From: Bacteroidota bacterium
GTDB taxonomy: Bacteria > Bacteroidota > Bacteroidia > JAADEI01
Direction: 5' to 3'
Assembly: GCA_024280615.1 (NCBI GenBank)
Contig: JAJRPU010000225.1
Location: 1-10,488, forward strand
DNA length: 10,488 bases
Made by a program: the position numbers and the translations under genes. Under the pieces are notes generated by a model. It had not been told where the DNA came from. It saw nothing but the letters and a program-made list of their open reading frames with translations, and ran no database searches. Within the stretch, counting starts at the first letter, position 1, and each line of letters opens with the position of its first letter. Shown in pieces: positions 1 to 6,435 of the stretch.

Positions 1-57
1 CATAGTGGTAATGTTGTTACATACAGTAAGCATAAGCTTTACACAAAATTTGATTCA

Positions 58-304
58 TTACCTGCTCCTGCCTTCATTGTTGGCTATCCTAACGTACTGC
101 TTCAATTTCTCTATGTAGTCCCTATCAACATCGCCTAAGGTTCGTTCATACTTCCTGTCTACCCATTGTCTCTTTATGCCGTCCCATTTCTTGGAAGTGA
201 TATACCATTTCTCGTATCCCTTGGCACCCAGCCTTTCCACGAACCATCGTCTTGGGTTGTTGGCACTTGCCTGTTTTTTTAGTTCTGTTTATTTTTCTGC
301 TCAT
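58..304 (-). CDS. Small basic hypothetical protein, reading frame apparently broken at an A7 run
   Basis: I do not recognise the family. A 60-residue open frame runs from a GTG at 240 to TAA at 58-60 and is rich in Lys, Arg, Trp and Tyr (for example RRWFVERLGAKGYEKWYI just before and after the GTG). The protein-like reading continues upstream of that GTG to an in-frame TAA near 289 without meeting any start codon. A better start, ATG at 302-304, lies 7 bases after a perfect TAnnTTTG box, but is in another frame and stops after about 50 codons. The two frames meet at seven consecutive A (274-280, minus strand). Removing one A gives a continuous protein of about 81 residues beginning MSRKINRTKK. 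This may be a sequencing error, a true frameshift mutation or, less likely, +1 recoding. No membrane segment or signal peptide is visible. If the frameshift reading is wrong, the gene is just 58-240. Confidence 0.45.
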
Positions 305-311
305 AGTAATG

Positions 312-319
312 CAAAGATA
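312..319 (-). promoter_or_regulatory. Bacteroidota -7 promoter element for the small gene
   Basis: The minus strand reads TATCTTTG here, an exact match to TAnnTTTG. The ATG at 302-304 follows after 7 bases, so transcription would begin about 4 bases before it. No good -33 TTG exists at the preferred spacing; the nearest is a TGG 21 bases upstream. A second box, TAATTTTG at 363-370, could be an alternative promoter with a longer leader. Confidence 0.4.
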
Positions 320-400
320 GGGCAAAAATCTTTTATAGAACCATTATTACAGACAACTAAAACAAAATTATAGTACGCAAAATTCTTGATATATCAACAA

Positions 401-432
401 AACCCTTTATATTACTAAGATTAGCAAGGGTT
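401..432 (-). terminator. Possible weak terminator downstream of dcd
   Basis: On the minus strand AACCCTT and AAGGGTT form a 7-bp stem around an 18-base loop that can itself pair CTAA with TTAG. The 3' side continues into TTTGTTG, a poor U-tract. The stem is AT-rich and the loop long, so termination would be inefficient. This is the only terminator candidate between the dcd stop and the small gene. Confidence 0.3.
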
Positions 433-440
433 AACTATTT

Positions 441-454
441 GTAACTTGAGTTAC
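441..454. repeat. Perfect inverted repeat GTAACT-TG-AGTTAC
   Basis: Six-base arms separated by two bases form a near-continuous palindrome in the noncoding stretch after dcd. Its size and symmetry would suit a dimeric DNA-binding protein, but no known operator is recognised and it lies over 100 bases from the nearest promoter box. Chance occurrence in AT-rich DNA is possible. The rest of the 305-505 gap shows no RNA gene or open frame that I can support. Confidence 0.25.
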
Positions 455-505
455 AGGATGAAGAATTATCATTTGTACTAAATTTTCAAGACTGAAAGCG
501 ATTGT

Positions 506-1051
506 TTACTTCCTATCAATCAAATTCTTCCACATCATGGAAGGTGCTGGCTTGCCCGTAACATCAGTATACTTAGCGCTCTTTTTGCGGTTATAAGGCA
601 CTTCCACTTCTCCACTAACTTCAAAGAAAATCAATTGACCGATGGGCATTCCGGCATAGACCCGCACTGGTTGAACAACGAAAATTTCTAGGGTCCAGTG
701 GTTACAAAAACCAACGTCCCCCTTCCCAGCAGTGGCATGAATAAAAATTCCCAATCGTCCCGTGCTGCTCTTCCCCTCAAGAAACGGCACATGCTTGTGA
801 GATTCGGTGTATTCCTCAGTGACTCCAAGGTATAACCTTCCCGGCTCCAACACAATGCCCTCATCAGGAATTATGAGTTCCTTAACAGGATTTTCCTTTG
901 CCGCATCCAGGACATCAGTATCATAGACCATCAAATACTTGCCCAGATGGACATCATACGAATTGGAACCAAGGGATTCTCTTCTGAACGGCTTGATAAC
1001 TATGTTCCCTCTCTCAATCTCTTCCAAAATCCTCCTATCAGACAGTATCAT
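506..1051 (-). CDS. dcd: dCTP deaminase
   Basis: Cytoplasmic enzyme that deaminates dCTP to dUTP, feeding dUMP and so thymidylate synthesis; some relatives also hydrolyse dUTP, and I cannot tell which type this is. The 181-residue product from MILSDRRILEEIERG has the normal family length. The core GKSSTGRLGIFIHATAGKGD (residues 93-112) is followed by GF and then TLEI, where E122 matches the catalytic glutamate (E138 in E. coli). PIGQLIFFEV and a C-terminal SMMWKN follow; this tail and the YNRK segment are typical of the Bacteroidota form. The frame is open up to 1141, but the ATG at 1049-1051 is preferred because family members start with MILSD and a TAnnTTTG box lies 8 bases before it; an intermediate in-frame ATG at 1073-1075 overlaps the ligase stop. 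The gene begins 16 bases after the end of the double ligase. No damage is seen. Confidence 0.95.
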   Translation of the reverse strand: MILSDRRILEEIERGNIVIKPFRRESLGSNSYDVHLGKYLMVYDTDVLDAAKENPVKELIIPDEGIVLEPGRLYLGVTEEYTESHKHVPFLEGKSSTGRLGIFIHATAGKGDVGFCNHWTLEIFVVQPVRVYAGMPIGQLIFFEVSGEVEVPYNRKKSAKYTDVTGKPAPSMMWKNLIDRK

Positions 1052-1059
1052 AACATATA

Positions 1060-1067
1060 CAAAGTTA
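1060..1067 (-). promoter_or_regulatory. Bacteroidota -7 promoter element before dcd
   Basis: TAACTTTG matches TAnnTTTG and begins on the base after the ligase TGA (1068-1070). The dcd ATG at 1049-1051 follows after 8 bases, predicting a leader of about 5 nucleotides. A start at 1073 or above would lie upstream of this transcript, which supports the MILSD start. No TTG is present at -33, so it may be weak, and dcd could also be read through from the ligase. Confidence 0.45.
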
Positions 1068-3797
1068 TCACACATTTTGTTTTTGCGGGATGCCTTTCTG
1101 AAGTTTTTGCTTCCGTTTTCCTTCTTCAATAATGTGTTCAATGAATTGGATAGGTGTCATGCCTTCTTCTGCTGCCTGATGGAATATCACTGTTGCGGGC
1201 GTCATTCCCGGTAAAGAGTTCACTTCAATAATAACCACTTCTGGCTTGTTATCAGGATGCAATCTTAGGAAAGCGTCAACACGGGCATAGCCATGAATAT
1301 CAAGCACTTTGGCAAGCCTATTTATCTCTTTTTGAATTGTTTTTATAATTCTCTGGTTCTCTTCTGCATCATCCACGAATACCGCAGGTGTAATGTTTTG
1401 CCCTTCTCCTGCTAAGAACTTCTCTTCAAGAGTCAAAATTTCTCCTTTGGTAGGCACAAGGGAAGGAACAAAAACCCTGTGAACCACACTACCTGTCTTC
1501 TCATCTGTCTCAGTAGTCAATCCAACAGTGATTTCAAACAGTTTGCCCCCTCCGGATTTCCTAACCAAGTCTTCTATAAGGAAGCTGTCCTTAGGCGGGA
1601 ATAAAGCATTCACTGGAAGGTTTAGGATTTCGGCATACTCTTTATTCAATTCGTCTTTGTCCCTGAAGGTTGTTTCTGCATAAGCCTCCAGTTGATTTCT
1701 GTTCTTGATAACAATCACTGCCGATGAGCAACCTTCGTCCACTGGCTTTGCAATAAATGGATAAGAAAATTCGCTTTCAATAAGTTTAATTACTTTATCT
1801 TTATCTAAATGCCAATCTTGTTTCTTAACAACCTTTTGTTTCTGAACAGAAAATCCATGTTGTCTCAAAACTTGATTAGTCAGGTGTTTATCAATTGTAA
1901 TTTTTGATGATTCAATACCTGAGCCATTGTAAGGAAGCCCTATTTTCTCAAGTATCTCCTGCACTGTTCCATCCTCTCCGGGTCTGCCGTGCAAAGCAAT
2001 GAAAACGAAATCAACAAGTTCGGGAAGTTTGTCCCAATGCACTAGTTCAGGTTTTTCAACTGCATGCTTGTTTGCAAATTGACTTATAATATCGGAAAGT
2101 TCGTTCTTTATGTCATCAAGCAATTCCGGACGCTTATAGTTTCTTATTTCTTCGGCTATATCGTCTGCGTTGTCCTTGTAAAGCAAATGCAAGGGAATTT
2201 TGTATAGTTCAAGGGCATCTGTTTCGCTTTTCAATAGAAATAGAGGGATTGGTTCATAATGTTCTGATGCAAGCAATTTCTCAAAAATGTTCCGTCCACT
2301 TTCAACGGATATGTGCCTTTCCGATGAATACCCACCCATTATTACAGCAACTCGTTCCTTCGTTTTTTCCTTTGCCACGTTTTGGATGGAATGAAGATTT
2401 TGCCCCTTTGAAAAGATAATTGCATTAGCAGTCGGGCTATTGAACCGATGGTTCAATGACAGAAAGATGCTGTATGTAAGGAACTCAGAAGGTCCCATAC
2501 CTATCAATGCGGTTTGATGGAATAGCAGAGATGACGGAAGCATTCCGGACGTCGTGTTAGGGTCGTTTATAATAGCTTCCCCCGTAGTGGTTAGAAAGCC
2601 ATCTATACGAGCATACACATCACATCCTATTAAATGATAGGCATCTTGACTAGACTGCCTTATTTTCTGGATTTCTTCAATGGGCAATTGGGCAGGCGTC
2701 CTTTTTCGTGCCATTCCGGCAAGATACTTAGACCTATAGTCAAATACTCGTCCCGCCTTTAAAATTTCAGTAGGCAGAAGGGCAACTGGTTGCCCCGATG
2801 AATTCTCCAATACAATGCAAGAAAATTCTTTTCCTTCCAACGCTTCCTCCACAAGAACATGCGTCTCAATTGGAAACCCTGCTAACACGACTTGTTCAGA
2901 CAGGTCGCACCCAGAATCCAAAACATTTATCAATCTGACCGGACTGTTTATTACCTCTGAAATAGTATTTCCCTGTTCATCATAAATAATAACAGGAAAC
3001 CCGATTGAGTAACGTGGGTCAACAAGGTCCTTAATAAAGCGATATTTCTGGTTATCACTTAAACTTCTCCAATATGATATGTTAAGACGTTTCAGGAAAA
3101 ATGCCTTATCAATGGCTTCTTGCAAACTTTCAATACTGTCAACGAAAGAGACTCCTATGCTTGACCCTTGATTTGCAGGCTTTACAACCACTCTTTTAAT
3201 ATCATTAAAAAATTTATATACAAGATTATTCAATACTGACTTAAAGTCCTGTAGCCAGTCTTTGCGATAAATTACGATTCCGTTTGCAACAGGCTTTCCC
3301 GATAATTCAAATTGTTTTTTCACTTTGATTTTATCCACAGACAATGCAGTTGGAAATATTCCTGAATTACTATAAGGAATTCCCATAAATTCAAGCATTC
3401 CCTGCAGTGTGCCGTCTTCCCCAAAGGGACCATGCAGGACCAGATAAGCGAAATCAATCAGGTCAAGAAGGTCCTCATAAGAAATTTTTTTGCCTATCTT
3501 GCCTATATGTCTGACTATCTGGCGTGCATCTTCTATGCTCTCAATATAAATTTGAAAAGACTTTTCAGATTCAGAAAGTAACTCTGGAACTGGATAGAAG
3601 TCCCGAATTGTACCTTTATAGAGATACTTCCAGTCAAGTAGAATAAGATTTCCCAAGCTATCCACGAAGATGGGAATTGGTTCAAAAACTTCTCTGTTCA
3701 AGTTATCAAAAACTGTTCTGCCGCCACTAAAAGAAATCTCCCTTTCTCTGGATGCCCCTCCAAAGAATATTCCCACTCTAAACTTAGAATGGCTCAT
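1068..3797 (-). CDS. ddl: Tandem two-module D-alanine--D-alanine ligase (double ATP-grasp)
   Basis: ATP-dependent ligase forming the D-Ala-D-Ala end of peptidoglycan precursors in the cytoplasm. Usual Ddl proteins have about 300-370 residues; this one has 909 and carries two complete modules in one uninterrupted frame. Module 1 (about 5-445) has GGASRERE with E18, HGPFGEDGTLQG (122-133), K156, K206, GSS with S212, KY at 357-358, R397, D399 and NDPN (411-414). Module 2 (about 480-895) has GGYSSERH with E493, HGRPGEDGT (603-611), K637, K684, GCSS with C690, KF at 793-794, R839, D841 and EVN (858-860). Against E. coli DdlB, module 1 keeps the E15-S150-Y216 triad but has Asp for metal ligand E270. 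Module 2 keeps the metal ligands but has Cys for S150 and Phe for Y216. Module 1 also has an insertion at about 235-312. Both share FHQxA and GMxPxxF near their ends, suggesting an old internal duplication. The start is set by a TAnnTTTG box 4 bases upstream. The general role is secure; which module is catalytic, and on what second substrate, is open. Confidence 0.9.
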   Translation of the reverse strand: MSHSKFRVGIFFGGASREREISFSGGRTVFDNLNREVFEPIPIFVDSLGNLILLDWKYLYKGTIRDFYPVPELLSESEKSFQIYIESIEDARQIVRHIGKIGKKISYEDLLDLIDFAYLVLHGPFGEDGTLQGMLEFMGIPYSNSGIFPTALSVDKIKVKKQFELSGKPVANGIVIYRKDWLQDFKSVLNNLVYKFFNDIKRVVVKPANQGSSIGVSFVDSIESLQEAIDKAFFLKRLNISYWRSLSDNQKYRFIKDLVDPRYSIGFPVIIYDEQGNTISEVINSPVRLINVLDSGCDLSEQVVLAGFPIETHVLVEEALEGKEFSCIVLENSSGQPVALLPTEILKAGRVFDYRSKYLAGMARKRTPAQLPIEEIQKIRQSSQDAYHLIGCDVYARIDGFLTTTGEAIINDPNTTSGMLPSSLLFHQTALIGMGPSEFLTYSIFLSLNHRFNSPTANAIIFSKGQNLHSIQNVAKEKTKERVAVIMGGYSSERHISVESGRNIFEKLLASEHYEPIPLFLLKSETDALELYKIPLHLLYKDNADDIAEEIRNYKRPELLDDIKNELSDIISQFANKHAVEKPELVHWDKLPELVDFVFIALHGRPGEDGTVQEILEKIGLPYNGSGIESSKITIDKHLTNQVLRQHGFSVQKQKVVKKQDWHLDKDKVIKLIESEFSYPFIAKPVDEGCSSAVIVIKNRNQLEAYAETTFRDKDELNKEYAEILNLPVNALFPPKDSFLIEDLVRKSGGGKLFEITVGLTTETDEKTGSVVHRVFVPSLVPTKGEILTLEEKFLAGEGQNITPAVFVDDAEENQRIIKTIQKEINRLAKVLDIHGYARVDAFLRLHPDNKPEVVIIEVNSLPGMTPATVIFHQAAEEGMTPIQFIEHIIEEGKRKQKLQKGIPQKQNV

Positions 3798-3801
3798 AGT
3801 T

Positions 3802-3809
3802 CAAAATTA
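3802..3809 (-). promoter_or_regulatory. Bacteroidota -7 promoter element for the double ligase gene
   Basis: TAATTTTG matches TAnnTTTG in the 43-base gap between lon and the ligase gene. Only 4 bases separate it from the ATG at 3795-3797, so transcription should begin at or next to the start codon, giving a leaderless mRNA. The -33 region is poor: TATGG lies about 16 bases upstream. No hairpin terminator lies between the lon stop and this box, so readthrough from lon is also possible. Confidence 0.5.
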
Positions 3810-3840
3810 CGATATGCATAACTGCCATAATGGGGATGGT

Positions 3841-6336
3841 TCAGTTAGAATGACCGGGCGGCATCCAGAATAATCTGCGTTCCTCTTTAAGTTTCTGGAT
3901 GGGCTCCTTTAGGTCAATGGGTTTTTCAACAGGGTTCTTCTCAAGGGCTATTTTAAGAACTTCTTTCATATTGTCAACAAAATGTAGCTTTAACTCCTGT
4001 ATTGCTTTCTTTTCTTCCTCGTCAAGTTCTTCAAGGTCTTTTTTGTTCTTCTCGGGTAGTATAACGTCTGTTATTCCTGCTCTGTGTGCTGCCAACAACT
4101 TCTCTCTTATGCCACCAACTGGCAGGACCTTGCCCCTTAATGTTATTTCTCCCGTCATAGCAAGATTACGCTTAACTCTCTTTTGAGTAAATGCACTGGT
4201 AAGGGCAGTCAGTATTGCTATTCCTGCCGATGGTCCATCCTTAGGAATTGCTCCTTCAGGAACATGTAAATGGACATCCCAATAGTAGAACACCTCTGGG
4301 TCAATACCGAATTCTTCTGAATGTGCCCTTAGCCATGACAGGGCTGTTGTTGCCGATTCACGCATTACGTCTCCTAAACTTCCAGTAAGAATTAATTTTC
4401 CTTTACCCTGATAAAGAGCAACTTCAACAAATAGGATATCTCCTCCGAAAGGCGTCCATGCCAAGCCTATGGACACTCCCGGTGCTTGAATGTGTTCAGC
4501 CAAACTCATTTCAAACTTTTCTGGTCCTAATATCTTCCTTATATCCTTCTTAGTTATGTTGGGCTTAAATTCTTCTCCCCGTGCTACTTGCGCTGCTCTA
4601 TATCTAACTATTGCTGCCAGTTGCTTCTCAAGGTTCCGGACACCGCTTTCTCTTGTATATCGCTCTATGACGTAACGAAGTGTTGGCGTTGGAATTTTAA
4701 TCATTGTGTGTTCCAAGCCGTGTTCCTTGATTATCTTAGGTAATAAATGCCTTTTCGCTATTTCTATCTTTTGTTCTGTGGAATAACCTCCTATGTAGAT
4801 AACCTCCATTCGGTCCAATAGGGCTGGATGTATAGTTGCTGTGGTATTAGCAGTGGCAATAAATAACACTTTAGACAGGTCAAATTCCAACTCCAGATAG
4901 TTGTCATAAAAATGGCTATTTTGTTCTGGGTCAAGGACCTCCAATAGAGCTGCTGCCGGGTCCCCTCGGAAATCCCGTCCAATCTTATCTATTTCATCCA
5001 GCATGAAGACAGGGTTGGCAGTCCCCGCCTTCCTTATTAGTTGTATAATACGTCCCGGCATTGCTCCGATATAAGTCCTCCTATGTCCCCTAATTTCTGC
5101 CTCATCGTGCAACCCCCCAAGAGACATTCTTACGAACTTCCTGCCAAGAGCCTCTGCTATGCTCTTTCCAAGAGAGGTTTTACCCACCCCTGGTGGACCC
5201 ACAAATAGCAATATAGGAGCTTTCATATCTTCTTTTAGCCGTTCCCTTTTCACCTTAAGGACTGCCAAATGTTCAAGAATTCTCCTTTTGACCTTGTTCA
5301 AGTCATAGTGGTCCCTGTCAAGTATCTTACTAGCCCTGTTTAAATCATAGTTGTCCTCTGTATATTCATTCCAAGGCAAGTCAAGCAATAGTTCAAGATA
5401 ACTCAATATCACGGAATATTCAGGCATAGCGGGATGCATCCGCTTTAATCTCTGTAATTCCCGTTCAAAAGCTTTTCTGACGTGTTCTGGCAGCTGCTTC
5501 TTATCCGCTTTCTCTTTTAATCGCTGTATCTCTGGGTCCCCAGACTCCATTCCAAGCTCCTCCTGAATAGACTTTAGTTGCTGCTGTAATACAAATTGTC
5601 GTTGTTGCTTTTCTAACTCAGAGCTTACCTTCTCTTGGATTTCTTGTTTAATCTTTAACACTTGCTTTTGAGCCACTAACTGGTTGACCAATAGGTCCGC
5701 CTTCCTAACGTAGTCATTTTCAGAAAGAATGCGAATTTTCTCTTGAAGAGGAATGTCCAGATGGGAAGCAATCATATTAATTAACAATAATGGGCTGTCT
5801 ATGTTGTCAATAAAGGTTGATAAGGCTTCTGACAACTTCGGAGGCAATAACTCAAGAAGTTCTTTAAGAGTGTCCTTAATAACAAGCATTCTGGCAGTAA
5901 GCTCTGGATTTTTATGGTCATAAATATCCTGAAGAGGGGATACCTTGCCTTTCAAAAAAGGCTCCTTCTGAATAATCTCTTCAAGTTTGAACCTTCTGAC
6001 CCCCTGTATTATTGCATTATATTCATCTTTCCCTGTCTGAATCAGTTTTATTATGCGTGCTGCTGTTCCAACAGAAAATAAATCATTAATATCGGGGTCT
6101 TCAATATCAGGTTGAACCTGAGTAACGACTCCAATAAACGACTGTTCCTCAAACGCCTTCTTCACCGCAGCCACTGACTTAGGTCTGCCCACCGCTATAG
6201 GCATAATCACCGAGGGAAAAAGGACAGTGTCTCTTAGTGGCAATAACGGCAGCTCATCAGAAATCTCCGCGCTTAAGAAAAACTCTTCATTTCCTGGGGT
6301 AGGAATTATTGGTTCGCTAAACTTTTTCTCCGTCAT
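3841..6336 (-). CDS. lon: ATP-dependent serine protease Lon
   Basis: Soluble homohexameric AAA+ protease that unfolds and degrades misfolded and short-lived regulatory proteins. The 831-residue chain has the normal LonA layout. The N-terminal substrate-binding domain begins near LPLLPLRDTVLFP (29-41) and ends in a helical linker with Gln-rich QKQVLKIKQEIQEK and QRQFVLQQQLKSIQEELG. The AAA+ module has Walker A GPPGVGKT (380-387) and Walker B VFMLDEID (443-450). The peptidase domain has catalytic S703 in PKDGPSAGIAI and K746 in GGIREKLLAA, forming the Ser-Lys dyad, with the TGE motif at 728-730. About 30 extra charged residues follow the peptidase core and end in WMPPGHSN. It lies 99 bases after clpB, behind a strong terminator and with its own promoter, so it is probably transcribed independently. 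No residue needed for activity is missing. Confidence 0.98.
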   Translation of the reverse strand: MTEKKFSEPIIPTPGNEEFFLSAEISDELPLLPLRDTVLFPSVIMPIAVGRPKSVAAVKKAFEEQSFIGVVTQVQPDIEDPDINDLFSVGTAARIIKLIQTGKDEYNAIIQGVRRFKLEEIIQKEPFLKGKVSPLQDIYDHKNPELTARMLVIKDTLKELLELLPPKLSEALSTFIDNIDSPLLLINMIASHLDIPLQEKIRILSENDYVRKADLLVNQLVAQKQVLKIKQEIQEKVSSELEKQQRQFVLQQQLKSIQEELGMESGDPEIQRLKEKADKKQLPEHVRKAFERELQRLKRMHPAMPEYSVILSYLELLLDLPWNEYTEDNYDLNRASKILDRDHYDLNKVKRRILEHLAVLKVKRERLKEDMKAPILLFVGPPGVGKTSLGKSIAEALGRKFVRMSLGGLHDEAEIRGHRRTYIGAMPGRIIQLIRKAGTANPVFMLDEIDKIGRDFRGDPAAALLEVLDPEQNSHFYDNYLELEFDLSKVLFIATANTTATIHPALLDRMEVIYIGGYSTEQKIEIAKRHLLPKIIKEHGLEHTMIKIPTPTLRYVIERYTRESGVRNLEKQLAAIVRYRAAQVARGEEFKPNITKKDIRKILGPEKFEMSLAEHIQAPGVSIGLAWTPFGGDILFVEVALYQGKGKLILTGSLGDVMRESATTALSWLRAHSEEFGIDPEVFYYWDVHLHVPEGAIPKDGPSAGIAILTALTSAFTQKRVKRNLAMTGEITLRGKVLPVGGIREKLLAAHRAGITDVILPEKNKKDLEELDEEEKKAIQELKLHFVDNMKEVLKIALEKNPVEKPIDLKEPIQKLKEERRLFWMPPGHSN

Positions 6337-6343
6337 AGTTTTA

Positions 6344-6376
6344 CAAATTTAAGCGATTATTTAGAAAATGCAAAAA
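6344..6376 (-). promoter_or_regulatory. lon promoter, full Bacteroidota consensus
   Basis: TTTTTG (6371-6376), a 19-base spacer and TAAATTTG (6344-6351) match the Bacteroidota vegetative consensus, TTTG at -33 and TAnnTTTG at -7, with the preferred spacing. The lon ATG (6334-6336) follows the -7 box after 7 bases, predicting a leader of about 4 nucleotides. The -33 element lies inside the T-tract of the clpB terminator. Confidence 0.75.
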
Positions 6377-6397
6377 GGGCAGGCATTACACCTGCCC
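6365..6397 (-). terminator. Rho-independent terminator of clpB
   Basis: The minus strand reads GGGCAGG, a 7-base loop TGTAATG, then CCTGCCC followed by TTTTTGCATTTT. The 7-bp GC-rich stem can extend by G-U pairs because more G residues precede it. It lies 38 bases past the clpB stop. The plus strand has no T-tract after the stem, so it works in one direction only. Confidence 0.88.
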
Positions 6398-6435
6398 CCC
6401 TAACATTATGTGCCGATGCACAAGTAAAGCCAGAA

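Noticed and set aside
1..57. Start of a further minus-strand gene at the left edge (ATG at 31-33 or 1-3)
   Set aside because: At most 11 codons are visible, with no promoter box or recognisable peptide, so nothing can be claimed.
176..373. Plus-strand frame of 65 residues over the small gene and its promoter
   Set aside because: Its product looks like translated noncoding DNA, and it covers the promoter box and start of a more convincing minus-strand gene.
1052..1141. Longer dcd product beginning at the ATG at 1139-1141
   Set aside because: It adds 30 residues not found in the family, overlaps the end of the ligase gene and starts upstream of the likely promoter; MILSD is the normal start.
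1068..3797. Two adjacent ddl genes rather than one fusion
   Set aside because: There is no stop codon between the modules, and the linker around residues 445-480 lacks a stop, a promoter box or an obvious new start.
3811..3840. Terminator between lon and the ligase gene
   Set aside because: Only a short CCATTATGG palindrome is present, with no GC-rich stem or T-tract.
4490..4675. Plus-strand open frames opposite the ligase, lon, clpB and lysC genes (for example 4490-4675 and 7211-7612)
   Set aside because: They lie antisense to strongly supported genes, have low-complexity Ser/Leu-rich products typical of shadow frames, and show no family motif or promoter of their own.
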